Source: Pseudomonas fluorescens
Lineage (GTDB): Bacteria > Pseudomonadota > Gammaproteobacteria > Pseudomonadales > Pseudomonadaceae
Assembly (NCBI RefSeq): GCF_000967965.1
Contig: NZ_LACC01000053.1
Span: 1 to 37,920, forward strand
DNA length: 37,920 bases
Reading direction: 5' to 3'
In this document: positions 7,129-15,488 of the stretch, one piece after another
Position numbering within the stretch: position 1 is the stretch's first letter
Layout of the letters: every line of letters begins with the position of its first letter
Translations under genes and position numbers: made by a program
The notes under the pieces: model-generated
What the model saw: the letters and a program-made list of their open reading frames with translations, nothing else
Databases searched by the model: none
What the model was told of the DNA's origin: nothing

Positions 7129-8229
7129 ATGTCCAAACTGCATACGAGCATCCAGATAGGTCCACACCAGATTTCCCATCGCGTCGTTCTGGCGCCACTT
7201 ACCCGTATGCGTGCCGAGCCGGGCGCAATCCCCGGCCAATTGATGGCCGAGTACTACGCCCAACGCACCACCGCCGGTGGCCTGCTGATCGGCGAGGCCA
7301 CTATCGCCGCCGCCAATGGTAATGGCTACCTCGGTGCTCCCGGTCTATATGACGACAGCCAGATCGCTGGCTGGAAGCTCGTGACCGACGCCGTTCATGC
7401 CAAAGGCGGCAAAATCTTTCTGCAGCTCTATCATGCGGGGCGCCAGTCCAATAGCCTCCTGCAGCCCGGCGGCGCCCAGCCGGTAGCCCCTTCCGTCGTG
7501 GACCACGGCGGCCTCGCCTTCACCGAGACTGGCTGGACCCCCGGCAGCCCCCCGCGCGAACTGACCATCGCGGAAATCCGCGGGCTGGTGGAAAGCTTCC
7601 GCGCAGCGGCCGAACGCGGTATCGCAGCCGGATTCGACGGCGTGGAGTTGCACTCGGCCAACGGCTACCTGTTCGATCAATTCCTCCAGGACGGCAGCAA
7701 CAAACGTACGGATATCTACGGTGGCTCGTTCGAGAACCGCAGCCGGTTCCTGCTCGAAACAGTAGAGGCGGTGATCTCCGTCTGGGGTAGCAATCGGGTG
7801 GCGGTGCGCCTGGGCCCGAGCGGCAATTTCGGCGACATGTCCGACAGCGATCCCATTGGCCTGTTCACCTATGTCGCACGCGAGCTGAACAAGCTGGACC
7901 TCGCCTATCTGCACCTGATCGAACCGCGCATCCTGGGTGTCGCCGAAGACGAGCGCCGGGACCAGAATCCGGTGGCGTCCCAACTCATCCGCCAGCACTA
8001 CAAGGGCACCCTTATCGCGGCAGGCGGTTTCTCCGGTGAATCGGCCAACGCAATCCTTGAGGCCGGCGATGCAGACCTGGTCGCGTTCGGCCGCCACTTC
8101 ATCGCCAACCCTGACTTGCCAGAGCGCCTGCGCAACGGCTGGCCGCTGAACCCGTACGACCGCGAGTCGTTTTTCGGTGGCACGGAAGCGGGTTACACGG
8201 ACTATCCTTTCCATACCGAAGTTGCGTGA
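7129..8229 (+). CDS. Old yellow enzyme family NAD(P)H:flavin oxidoreductase / alkene reductase
   Basis: A 366-residue FMN-dependent TIM-barrel enzyme of normal family length. Key motifs: APLTRMRAEP near the N-terminus (FMN contacts), Gln99 in FLQLYHAGR, the substrate-binding pair His175/Asn178 and proton donor Tyr180 in ELHSANGYL, the NKRTDIYGGSFENRSRF signature (192-207), Arg227 in VRLGPSG, and the FMN phosphate site around AGGFS and FGRHFIANPDLP. Such enzymes use NAD(P)H to reduce activated alkenes, quinones, maleimides or nitro compounds in the cytoplasm. It faces a LysR gene, suggesting induction by an electrophile. It looks closest to the NemA/XenB type, but the substrate cannot be fixed. 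A strong hairpin follows. Confidence 0.93.
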   Translation: MSKLHTSIQIGPHQISHRVVLAPLTRMRAEPGAIPGQLMAEYYAQRTTAGGLLIGEATIAAANGNGYLGAPGLYDDSQIAGWKLVTDAVHAKGGKIFLQLYHAGRQSNSLLQPGGAQPVAPSVVDHGGLAFTETGWTPGSPPRELTIAEIRGLVESFRAAAERGIAAGFDGVELHSANGYLFDQFLQDGSNKRTDIYGGSFENRSRFLLETVEAVISVWGSNRVAVRLGPSGNFGDMSDSDPIGLFTYVARELNKLDLAYLHLIEPRILGVAEDERRDQNPVASQLIRQHYKGTLIAAGGFSGESANAILEAGDADLVAFGRHFIANPDLPERLRNGWPLNPYDRESFFGGTEAGYTDYPFHTEVA

Positions 8230-8243
8230 TCATTTGCACCGCT

Positions 8244-8273
8244 GGTAGCTGGGGTCATAGTGCCCCAGCTACC
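8244..8273 (+). terminator. Strong hairpin after the old yellow enzyme gene
   Basis: Perfect 11-bp arms GGTAGCTGGGG (8244-8254) and CCCCAGCTACC (8263-8273) with an 8-base loop, starting 15 bases after the stop. The downstream strand has TCCCCTT rather than a pure T-run, so it is a probable but imperfect intrinsic terminator. Confidence 0.65.
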
Positions 8274-8370
8274 TCCCCTTCAAAAAAACACTTACCCAAA
8301 CTGCCGCGTGTCACGGTCGCCTCTGCCAACGGGGTCAAGGTGCGTACCGGCTGAAGGAAGGTGCCAACAC

Positions 8371-9282
8371 ATGAAAGACCTTTTCTCCTACAGGCTTTTC
8401 ACGAGGGTGGCGCGACTGGGCAGCTTTTCGGCCGCGGCACGCGAAGTGGGTCTTTCTCAATCCCAGGTCTCCAGGATTGTCGCCGAGCTCGAAGCCGATC
8501 TCGGCACCCTGCTGCTGGCGAGATCGACACGTGCCGTCGTCCCGACTGACGCAGGGGCGGATTTTCTATCGCGCATGGAACCCATCCTCGCCGCGGTGGA
8601 AGAAGCCGAGCAAAGCGTTCGCGGCGGCCAAGAGCTGCGCGGCGTTGTGCGGATCAGCATGCCGACCAGCATCGGCGTACGGGAAATCATTCCGCGTATA
8701 GCGCCGTTCGCAGCGATACACCCCAACCTGCATATCCAGGTCCTGCTCGCCGATCATTGGCAGGATCTGGTGCGCGAGAATATCGATGTTGCGATCAGGC
8801 TTGGACGACTCGTGGACTCCAGTGCAACAAGCCGCCAGATCATGACGATCTCCAGATTCATTCTCGCCTCACCGTCCTACTTGCTCACCGCCGGAGAGCC
8901 GACTACGCCTGAGGACCTGCAATCCCATCGAATCATCGCCGGTCCAGCCTCGACGGTCCCGAGTGGGTGGATGTTCAAACGCGATGGTGAGACCAGGACA
9001 ATTGAGCTCGAAGCGCACTTCTCCACCGACGAAAACGAAGGCGCTGTCGCGGCGGCAACGGCCGGGTTGGGGATCACCTCGACAACGGCCTGGGCATGCC
9101 GGCGAGAGCTAGAAAGCGGTGAACTTGTCGCACTGCTCACCGATTGGGAAACCGAGTCCGTACCTGTGCATGCCTACTTCCCCCACGGCTCGCGAACCCG
9201 AAGAGCCGGCCGCGCCCTGATTGAACATCTTGTCGCCAGCCTGCTTGACGATGCCAGCGGTGCTTATGCATCCGACGCATAG
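8371..9282 (+). CDS. LysR-family transcriptional regulator
   Basis: A 303-residue LysR regulator. ATG 8371 follows GAAGGAAGG (8353-8361); earlier in-frame starts would run back into the terminator hairpin. HTH: LFTRVARLGSFSAAAREVG, then LSQSQVSRIVAELEADLGTLL; the effector domain follows from about residue 90 (RGVVRISMPTSIG). Unlike the neighbouring LysR genes, it lies in tandem with, not divergent from, the SDR gene 137 bases downstream. It may regulate the SDR and SnoaL-like pair, but this is inference from position only. The C-terminal ten residues are Asp/Ala/Ser-rich and probably disordered. Confidence 0.9.
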   Translation: MKDLFSYRLFTRVARLGSFSAAAREVGLSQSQVSRIVAELEADLGTLLLARSTRAVVPTDAGADFLSRMEPILAAVEEAEQSVRGGQELRGVVRISMPTSIGVREIIPRIAPFAAIHPNLHIQVLLADHWQDLVRENIDVAIRLGRLVDSSATSRQIMTISRFILASPSYLLTAGEPTTPEDLQSHRIIAGPASTVPSGWMFKRDGETRTIELEAHFSTDENEGAVAAATAGLGITSTTAWACRRELESGELVALLTDWETESVPVHAYFPHGSRTRRAGRALIEHLVASLLDDASGAYASDA

Positions 9283-9419
9283 AAGATAGCCAGTCACAGC
9301 GTCTACTCCGATCCTGCCGAAGCTGCCAATTTAGCGCCATACCCCGCGACGCAGCGGTCGGGCTGATCGACCTGGCAGCGTGGCGGACGCCCTGACTTTT
9401 TCGTTCAAGGAAATCCCTC

Positions 9420-10178
9420 ATGCGCATGACTGGCAACACGATCTTCATCACTGGCGGCGGCTCCGGCATTGGCCAGGGCCTGGCCGAAGCCTTCCACAAG
9501 CTTGGCAATAAAGTGATCATCTCCGGACGCCGCAAGGAACGACTGCAGCAGACGCTCGACGCCAACCCCGGCATGGCCGCCATCGAACTCGACATCAACG
9601 ACACGGCCAGCATCCAGGCAGCAGCGCAGCACCTCATCGCCCATTACCCTGAGCTCAATGTGCTGATCAACAATGCCGGCATCATGTTGCTCGATCATGC
9701 AGAAGGTCCGGTGGACGATGAGCTTGCTCTCTCGACCGTCACCACAAACCTGCTGGGTCCGATCCGCATGACCTCGGCGCTGGTCGAGCATCTGAAGGCC
9801 AAGCCGGATGCGATCATCGTCAACGTTTCCTCAGTACTCGGCTTCGTACCCATGGCCGTGACGGCGGTCTATTCGGCAACCAAGGCCGCGCTGCACTCCT
9901 ACACCTTGTCGCAGCGCTATCTGCTGCGCGAACACGGCGTCCAACTGGTCGAGATCGCACCGCCGTGGGTACGCACCGAATTGCTCGACAGCAGCGAGGA
10001 GGAACGCGCCATTCCCCTCGACCAGTTCATCACAGAAGCGATGAAACAGTTCGAAAGCGGTGCCGACGAAATTCTCGTCACTCCGGCCGAAGCCATGCGC
10101 GCCAATCCTGGCCCGAACGAGCATGCCTGGGTGAATGCGTTCAACGACATGATTGCAAATGGACCGGCTTTCGGCTGA
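9420..10178 (+). CDS. Short-chain dehydrogenase/reductase (DltE-like SDR)
   Basis: A 252-residue classical SDR. The cofactor motif TGGGSGIG lies at 11-18, NNAG at 84-87, catalytic Ser137/Ser138 in VNVSSVLG, and YSATK with Tyr151 and Lys155. The Arg pair in ISGRRKERL after strand 2 suggests NADP preference. Start ATG 9420 follows AAGGAAA; a second ATG at 9426 is possible. The sequence resembles the DltE-type SDRs often found beside regulators in Pseudomonas; these are oxidoreductases of undefined substrate, not teichoic-acid enzymes. The following SnoaL-like gene begins 66 bases later on the same strand, so they may form a transcription unit. Confidence 0.92.
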   Translation: MRMTGNTIFITGGGSGIGQGLAEAFHKLGNKVIISGRRKERLQQTLDANPGMAAIELDINDTASIQAAAQHLIAHYPELNVLINNAGIMLLDHAEGPVDDELALSTVTTNLLGPIRMTSALVEHLKAKPDAIIVNVSSVLGFVPMAVTAVYSATKAALHSYTLSQRYLLREHGVQLVEIAPPWVRTELLDSSEEERAIPLDQFITEAMKQFESGADEILVTPAEAMRANPGPNEHAWVNAFNDMIANGPAFG

Positions 10179-10244
10179 GACCACAAGGCGATATTGGGCG
10201 GCCCTACAGCCGCCGACCTTTTACATTGCAAGCAGGATCAGACT

Positions 10245-10646
10245 ATGACTTCACGTACACCCGCCGAGAACAAGGCCATCGTCCTCGAAGGCTTCGCAAC
10301 CCTGTTCAATCTCAAGGATCTGGCTGCGGCCCAACGCTTCTGGTCACCCTCCTACATCCAGCACAGTGCCCATGTGCCCCCTGGTCGCGAGGGTCTGTTC
10401 GAACTGGTCGCCGCAGGAGCACCCGATTTGCGTTACGAGTGCCAACTGGCAGTCGCTGAAGGAGACTTCGTCATGTTGCACGGTCGCTTCACTGGCCTCG
10501 GCCAGCCGGCGAACTGGGTCGTGGTCGATATCCTGCGCCTGGAGGACGGCGTGATGGTCGAACATTGGGATGTGATTCAGGACGAGGCGACACGCGAAGG
10601 TTCCGCCGGCGGGTACCCTATGTTTGGGGACCGGTTCCCAGGCTAA
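10245..10646 (+). CDS. SnoaL-like / NTF2-fold protein
   Basis: A 133-residue single-domain protein from ATG 10245, preceded by AGCAGGA. It reads as a SnoaL-like polyketide cyclase/NTF2 fold: an N-terminal helix (ENKAIVLEGFATLFNLKD), then HVPPGREGLFELV and a C-terminal sheet VVVDILRLEDGVMVEHWDVIQ, which is the typical terminal signature of COG4922-type predicted aldol-condensation enzymes. Length is normal for the family. Conserved His/Asp residues in the cavity (HWD) are present. It lies downstream of the SDR on the same strand and may act in the same pathway. The reaction is unknown. Confidence 0.85.
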   Translation: MTSRTPAENKAIVLEGFATLFNLKDLAAAQRFWSPSYIQHSAHVPPGREGLFELVAAGAPDLRYECQLAVAEGDFVMLHGRFTGLGQPANWVVVDILRLEDGVMVEHWDVIQDEATREGSAGGYPMFGDRFPG

Positions 10647-10814
10647 TCGCTCAGTCCGGACCTGTTTGATATCCGCAAAACACTGTGTCAGCAGCGCCTG
10701 AACCTTGGCCATCCCCCGCCTGGCGTTCTGATTCACCAACCTTACGCGCAGTGCGCAGGCAAACAAGCGCATGAACCGGACTTTTTCGTCTAACGTCATT
10801 GGATGCGTGTGCAT
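10647..10814 (-). other. Possible gene remnant opposite the SnoaL-like gene
   Basis: On the minus strand, ATG 10814 is preceded by AGAGGAAG and opens a frame whose first 55 codons look protein-like: MHTHPMTLDEKVRFMRLF, then ACALRVRLVNQNARRGMAKV and a Gln/Leu-rich helix. The frame continues antisense into the SnoaL-like gene to 10344, which is unlikely to be real coding. This may be a truncated regulator or phage-type gene; no family was recognised. Confidence 0.25.
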
Positions 10815-10845
10815 GACCCACTTCCTCTGAAAATGGAGTTCGACG

Positions 10846-11301
10846 ATGAAAACAATCGCTTCCTGGCTGACGATTACGCTTTTTGGTCTGGTGCTTGGCG
10901 GCTGTGCCGCGGTGGGTGCCGGGAGCGGAGGCGCTGGCGAAATGGAAATTCGCTCGGGGAAAATCGAGCAGATCACACAGACCCAGATGCAGACCAATCA
11001 CGATAGCGGCGTCGGTGCCATAATGGGGGGTATTGGCGGTCTGGCCCTGGGAAGCCTGATCGGCCAGGGTACCGGCCGGGATGTGGCGATGGTCGCCGGT
11101 GCCCTCGCGGGTGCGGCAGGCGGCAACTACGTTGAAAAGAAAAAGTATGATCAGCCCGTGGACGCACAGCAAATCATCGTTCGCACCCACAGCGGCGTAT
11201 TGGTTCAGGTGACCCAGCCGATCAACCCGTCGCTGAGAAAAGGCATGAACGTTTATGTCGAGGGTAGCGGAAACGAAGCGCGGGTGGTGCCACAAAGCTA
11301 G
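10846..11301 (+). CDS. SlyB/Pcp-like glycine-zipper outer-membrane lipoprotein
   Basis: A 151-residue lipoprotein. The signal peptide ends in the lipobox VLGGC, with the lipidated Cys at position 20. Asp does not follow the Cys, so transport to the outer membrane by Lol is expected. The middle (about 55-95) is a glycine-zipper double hairpin (GVGAIMGGIGGLALGSLIG and GALAGAAGG), the hallmark of the 2TM glycine-zipper family that includes SlyB. The C-terminus (VRTHSGVLVQVTQP through GMNVYVEGSG) matches the SlyB-type tail. These proteins support envelope integrity. TGGAG at 10833-10837 is the ribosome-binding site. SlyB itself is one possibility; Pseudomonas carries several paralogues. Confidence 0.88.
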   Translation: MKTIASWLTITLFGLVLGGCAAVGAGSGGAGEMEIRSGKIEQITQTQMQTNHDSGVGAIMGGIGGLALGSLIGQGTGRDVAMVAGALAGAAGGNYVEKKKYDQPVDAQQIIVRTHSGVLVQVTQPINPSLRKGMNVYVEGSGNEARVVPQS

Positions 11302-11318
11302 GGGCTGTGACTGCGAAA

Positions 11319-11360
11319 TGGCAAAGGCGCGCCATCCTGACTCGGAGGGCGCGCCGCCAT
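11319..11360. terminator. Bidirectional hairpin between lipoprotein and pirin genes
   Basis: GGCGCGCC occurs at 11326-11333 and 11348-11355. It pairs with itself, and flanking ATGGC (11319-11323) and GCCAT (11356-11360) extend the stem to 13 bp with a 3-base bulge. The two genes converge on it with 17 and 10 bases to spare. Confidence 0.65.
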
Positions 11361-11370
11361 GGTTCACGGG

Positions 11371-12288
11371 TTATTTGAAAACCGGCACGCCGGCTGACCC
11401 GCTGGGCTTTTTCAGGTACTCACGCAAGCGAACGCCAATCTCGGCAATTTTCGCCTCTCCCTCACGCAGCGCCTGCGGGTTGGTGTGCACCGAGTAGTTT
11501 CCCAGCGCCAGATCGTAGGGATGAGGTTCTGCTGAACCGATCACGAAGACGGTGTCTTTGTTCAGCGCCTTGAGCGTCACTGCGCCGCTGCCGGGTTCGA
11601 AGATGGCCATCTCTGCTGCGTTGACCAAGCCTGGTGCAGACAACGCGCCGCGACTGACACTCAACCACAACGACTCGTGCCCATTGGGTGGCACATAAGT
11701 CCAGGACTCGTCGGCTCGTAGCGTGACCAACAGGTAGTTCATGCCCGCGGGAGCACGGACCGGGCTCTGGACACCCTGGTACGTGCCGAGAATCACCCGC
11801 GCCGGCCCCACTTCAGGCATCACGCTTGACTCCAGATATTGGCTATCGACACTGGCGTTTTCCAAGGCCGGTGGTAGTGCAACCCACAGTTGGAAACCCT
11901 GAATCCGCTTCGATGTACCGACCGACATTTCCTTGCCGTGCCAGACTCCGCCTCCGGCCCGCATCCATTCGACACCGCCGTAGTCAATCATCCCCTTTCC
12001 CGAATCAGCATCCTCGAAGCGCAAATTGCCTTCGGTAATCACCGTGACGGTGGCAATGCCCGAGTGCGGGTGCATGGGCATGCCGTTGATGAATGAGCTC
12101 TCACCTTCGAACAGATCAAGGAACACAAAGGGCTTGATCAGGTGGCCGAGATCGCCAGGACTCATCAACCGGACAATAGCGCCGTGCCCGCTGCCTGTGG
12201 TGCGATAGCTGATAGCGCGCTGAGTTTCGGCTTCGCGTGCAGAGCGCGGATCAGTCGCGATATCAGGTTGTTGCTGAACGTTCATCAT
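11371..12288 (-). CDS. Pirin-family bicupin protein
   Basis: About 305 residues. The N-terminal cupin carries the metal-binding motifs GMPMHPHSGIATVTVITEG and EWMRAGGGVWHGKE (His, His, His, Glu). The C-terminal pirin domain runs from about residue 180 to 275, and the tail (PYDLALGNYSVHTNPQAL) is typical. Bacterial pirins bind Fe or other metals; some have quercetinase activity and others modulate enzymes, so the reaction here is open. ATG 12288 or 12285 is the likely start; GTG 12294 is possible. It is divergent from a LysR gene across 119 bases, a common pirin-LysR arrangement in Pseudomonas. Confidence 0.92.
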   Translation of the reverse strand: MMNVQQQPDIATDPRSAREAETQRAISYRTTGSGHGAIVRLMSPGDLGHLIKPFVFLDLFEGESSFINGMPMHPHSGIATVTVITEGNLRFEDADSGKGMIDYGGVEWMRAGGGVWHGKEMSVGTSKRIQGFQLWVALPPALENASVDSQYLESSVMPEVGPARVILGTYQGVQSPVRAPAGMNYLLVTLRADESWTYVPPNGHESLWLSVSRGALSAPGLVNAAEMAIFEPGSGAVTLKALNKDTVFVIGSAEPHPYDLALGNYSVHTNPQALREGEAKIAEIGVRLREYLKKPSGSAGVPVFK

Positions 12289-12407
12289 GATCACTCGAAG
12301 TGGAAAGCCTCTCGGCCCAATGCCTGGAACAATAGAGCGAGGCTGATTACTTGATTAGTCGATACAATTGGATTGCACTCGTCCATTAGCGCAAGGAATG
12401 ACCGGCC

Positions 12408-13319
12408 ATGCTCGACCTCAATGACATCGCGATGTTTGTGCAGGTAGTCCGCTGCGGCAGCTTTGCCGAGGCGGCTCGGCGCCTGGGCATGCCGCCCAAT
12501 ACCGTGAGTCGCCGCATCCAGCAGCTCGAAGCGCACCTCGACACGCGGCTGCTGCAACGCTCCACCCGCAAGCTCACACTCACCGGTGCAGGCGAGGACT
12601 TCCATGAGCGTTGTGCAGGCGCCGTCGACGGCTTGCTCGAAGCCGGACAGGAGTTGATAACGGGTAGTAACGAGCCCAGTGGCCTGGTGCGCGTGGCGGC
12701 ACCGGCCGACTTCTTCGACTTCTTCCAGATGGACTGGGTGACCGGGTTTCTCGCCGCGCATCCACGCGTGCGGCTCGACTTCGTACTCAGCGATGCGAAG
12801 GCCGACTTGATCGCAGAGCAGATCGATGTCGCGTTTCGCGGCGGCGCTTTGCACGATTCCGGTTTTGTCGGCCGTCAGATCCTTGATCCGCGCAGCGTCG
12901 GAATGGTCGCAAGCCCCGCCTACATTGCCGCGCACGGCTCACCCCGCACGTTGCAGGACCTGGTAGACCACGATTGTGTGATCTCCGCGCAACCCGGTGG
13001 CCACGCCACATGGCGCCTGGTCGGCCCGCAGGGTGAGGAGGAAGTGCAAGTCAGCGGGCGCTTCAGTGGCAATACCGCACAGGCACTGCGCAGGGCCGCC
13101 GTGGCCGGTCTCGGCATCGCGCTACTGCCACCGGTGATGGCCAGGCTCGATGTTCAGGCCGGTGTGCTCGTCCCGGTGTTGGCGCAATACCAACCCAAAG
13201 GCTATGGCCTGAACGTGCTGTACCCAAGTCGACGACAGTTGCCGCTTGCGGTATCGGCTTTCATCGACCTGGTGATCGAGAAGTTGAACGCGTCGGACGC
13301 ACCAGAGGTGCACCCGTAG
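12408..13319 (+). CDS. LysR-family transcriptional regulator (divergent to pirin)
   Basis: A 303-residue LysR regulator. HTH: FVQVVRCGSFAEAARRLGM, then PPNTVSRRIQQLEAHLDTRLL; the effector domain starts near residue 90 (SGLVRVAAPADFFDF). ATG 12408 lies after AAGGA. The intergenic region has GATTA repeated with an 8-base period (GATTACTTGATTAG, near 12346-12359), a weak LysR-site candidate. The probable target is the divergent pirin gene, as in many Pseudomonas genomes; the inducer is unknown. Confidence 0.92.
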   Translation: MLDLNDIAMFVQVVRCGSFAEAARRLGMPPNTVSRRIQQLEAHLDTRLLQRSTRKLTLTGAGEDFHERCAGAVDGLLEAGQELITGSNEPSGLVRVAAPADFFDFFQMDWVTGFLAAHPRVRLDFVLSDAKADLIAEQIDVAFRGGALHDSGFVGRQILDPRSVGMVASPAYIAAHGSPRTLQDLVDHDCVISAQPGGHATWRLVGPQGEEEVQVSGRFSGNTAQALRRAAVAGLGIALLPPVMARLDVQAGVLVPVLAQYQPKGYGLNVLYPSRRQLPLAVSAFIDLVIEKLNASDAPEVHP

Positions 13320-13331
13320 CGAGCGGCAGTC

Positions 13332-13346
13332 GATGCCCATGGCATC
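13332..13346 (+). terminator. Short hairpin after LysR gene
   Basis: GATGCC (13332-13337) pairs with GGCATC (13341-13346) over a 3-base loop, 12 bases after the LysR stop. There is no T-run; it is a weak terminator or chance palindrome. Confidence 0.3.
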
Positions 13347-13410
13347 TATACCTCTTACGCACTTAAACTTTGAGTCTCACGCCCTCCTCGCCGATTGTTG
13401 AACGGGTCCC

Positions 13411-14226
13411 ATGACTGAGCATGCCAAGTACCATCACGTGTCCGAAGTACCAGGCTTGGTGCTGGGGTCCGCACGCTTTGTAGACACCGGTTTCGATCGC
13501 CATTACCACCTCGACTTCCACGTAGGTTTTGTCACCGAAGGCATCCAGCGTCATCGATCCAAAGGCGAGTCGTTTCTTTTAGGTCCGGGAAGGATTGCCC
13601 TGATGCCGCCGGGTGAAATCCACGATGGTGTGCCCGAAGGCGGCGACGCTTATACGCTCAAGACATTCCGTCTGTCCCAGGCGCTGGTCGCGAGCCTGGC
13701 CGAGGAGATCAGCGGTCAACCGAAAGAGCTTGAATTGGCTGGTGTGTTGCTCGAAGACCCGGGACTTGCCCATAACCTGTGCGGGTTGCACGAAGCAATG
13801 CAGCGGGCCGTTGGCCCGGGCAGCCTCGCGGTGCAGACGCAATGGTTCTCCCTGCTTGAACAGCTGTTGAGCCAGTCACGGGCGATCAAGCCCGAAACGA
13901 TTACCGGCACGCTATCGCCCCTGCAATGGTCGCGCGTCAGGGACTATTGTTTCAGCCACATCGATCAGCGAATCACCCTCGATGACCTCGCCGGACTCTG
14001 TAGGCTGGGGCGTTTCCCGTTTCTCAAGCAGTTCAAGCGGACCATCGGCATGACGCCCCACGCATGGCTGCTTCGTCTGCGTCTCGAACGGGCCTGCGGC
14101 CTGCTCTCTCGCAGCGCGCTACCCATCGTCGAGGTCGCCCACGCCGTCGGCTTTTACGATCAAAGCCATTTCAACCGCGCCTTTCGGCAGGCATTCGGCG
14201 TCGCACCATCGCGCTACCGGACTTAG
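13411..14226 (+). CDS. AraC-family transcriptional regulator
   Basis: A 271-residue AraC regulator. The N-terminal cupin-like sensor includes FDRHYHLDFHVGFVTEG and GPGRIALMPPGEIHDG (about 28-75). The C-terminal double HTH includes ITLDDLAGLCRLGRFPFLKQ, FKRTIGMTPHAWLLRLRLERA and IVEVAHAVGFYDQSHFNRAF, then RQAFGVAPSRYR. The last segment is the AraC signature. The gene is 110 bases upstream of, and codirectional with, the threonine aldolase-like gene, which is a plausible target. The ribosome-binding site is poor, suggesting low expression. The ligand is unknown. Confidence 0.92.
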   Translation: MTEHAKYHHVSEVPGLVLGSARFVDTGFDRHYHLDFHVGFVTEGIQRHRSKGESFLLGPGRIALMPPGEIHDGVPEGGDAYTLKTFRLSQALVASLAEEISGQPKELELAGVLLEDPGLAHNLCGLHEAMQRAVGPGSLAVQTQWFSLLEQLLSQSRAIKPETITGTLSPLQWSRVRDYCFSHIDQRITLDDLAGLCRLGRFPFLKQFKRTIGMTPHAWLLRLRLERACGLLSRSALPIVEVAHAVGFYDQSHFNRAFRQAFGVAPSRYRT

Positions 14227-14336
14227 GCCGTCGACCATCTGGCGACCGTCAATTTTTTACAAGCGCAACCACCTTCCCTCTCCATAGGATGCGCCAATCC
14301 GGGCGAAACACCTTCGCCTGCGCAGCCGAGAATTGG

Positions 14337-15410
14337 ATGATGAACGGTGAAACAAACAGACCGCCCGCGCTGGGTTTTTCAAGTGACAACATCGCCGGTG
14401 CTTCGCCGGAGGTGGTACAAGCCCTGATCAAACACAGCACGAGCCAGGCGAGTCCCTATGGTACCGACGAGTTGACGGCGCAGGTCCAGCGCAAGTTCTG
14501 CGAAATCTTCGAACGCAACGTGGAGGTCTTTCTCGTGCCCACCGGCACCGCCGCCAACGCGCTTTGCCTGAGCGCGATGACGCCACCCTGGGGCAACATC
14601 TACTGCCATCCGGCCAGTCATATCAACAACGATGAATGCGGTGCGCCGGAGTTCTTTTCCAACGGCGCGAAGCTGATGACCGTCGACGGCCCGGCGGCCA
14701 AGCTGGACATCGTCCGACTGCGCGAGCGGACTCGCGACAAAGTCGGCGACGTACACACGACCCAGCCCGCCTGCGTCAGCATCACCCAGGCCACTGAAGT
14801 CGGCAGCATCTACACCCTGGATGAAATCGCAGCCATTGGTGACGTCTGCAAGTCCTCTTCCCTTGGACTGCATATGGACGGGTCGCGCTTTGCCAACGCC
14901 CTGGTGTCGCTTGGCTGCTCGCCGGCCGAGATGACGTGGAAGGCCGGCGTGGACGCCCTGTCGTTCGGTGCCACCAAGAACGGCGTGCTGGCGGCGGAAG
15001 CCATCGTCCTGTTCAACAGCTCCCTCGCCACCGAGATGAGCTTCCGCCGCAAGCGCGCAGGCCATCTTTCTTCCAAAATGCGTTTTCTGTCGGCGCAGAT
15101 CGATGCGTACCTGACCGACGATCTCTGGCTGCGCAATGCACGCAAGGCCAACGCTGCCGCCCAGCGCCTGGCCCAGGGACTTACTGGCCTGAGCGGCGTT
15201 GAGGTCCTCGGCGGTACCGAGGCGAACATCCTGTTCTGTCGACTGGACCCGGCAATGATCGATGCGCTGCTAAAGGCCGGCTTCGGGTTCTATCACGATC
15301 GTTGGGGACCGAACGTCGTTCGCTTTGTCACCTCGTTCGCCACCACTGCCGAGGATGTCGATCACCTGTTGAACCAGGTGAGGCGAGTTGTAGATCGGGA
15401 ACGCGAGTAA
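14337..15410 (+). CDS. L-threonine aldolase-like PLP enzyme (beta-eliminating lyase family)
   Basis: A 357-residue fold-type I PLP enzyme starting at ATG 14337 or 14340; longer in-frame extensions overlap the AraC gene in another frame and are shadows. Motifs: FSSDNIAGASPEV (N-terminus, replacing the usual SDN), VPTGTAANAL (66-75, phosphate loop), ASHINNDECGAPEFF with His95 stacking on PLP, HMDGSRFANA with Asp181, and SFGATKNG with the PLP-binding Lys214. It belongs to the Pseudomonas low-specificity threonine aldolase type, which cleaves L-threonine and other beta-hydroxy amino acids to glycine plus an aldehyde. Glu/Asp differences near the N-terminus suggest a paralogue of the housekeeping enzyme. 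The upstream AraC gene may control it. Confidence 0.85.
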   Translation: MMNGETNRPPALGFSSDNIAGASPEVVQALIKHSTSQASPYGTDELTAQVQRKFCEIFERNVEVFLVPTGTAANALCLSAMTPPWGNIYCHPASHINNDECGAPEFFSNGAKLMTVDGPAAKLDIVRLRERTRDKVGDVHTTQPACVSITQATEVGSIYTLDEIAAIGDVCKSSSLGLHMDGSRFANALVSLGCSPAEMTWKAGVDALSFGATKNGVLAAEAIVLFNSSLATEMSFRRKRAGHLSSKMRFLSAQIDAYLTDDLWLRNARKANAAAQRLAQGLTGLSGVEVLGGTEANILFCRLDPAMIDALLKAGFGFYHDRWGPNVVRFVTSFATTAEDVDHLLNQVRRVVDRERE

Positions 15411-15436
15411 CGCTTACCACCCAACACAGGGACTGA

Positions 15437-15461
15437 TGGGCGTCTCCAGTCTCGACGCCCA
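15437..15461. terminator. Bidirectional hairpin between aldolase and oxidoreductase genes
   Basis: Perfect 8-bp arms TGGGCGTC (15437-15444) and GACGCCCA (15454-15461) with a 9-base loop, centred between two convergent stop codons. No T-run is present. Confidence 0.5.
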
Positions 15462-15488
15462 ACTCCAGGAACAACCACTGGCAACCAC

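Noticed and set aside
7345..8214. A 289-codon minus-strand ORF opposite the old yellow enzyme gene.
   Set aside because: No motif, and the plus-strand enzyme is certain.
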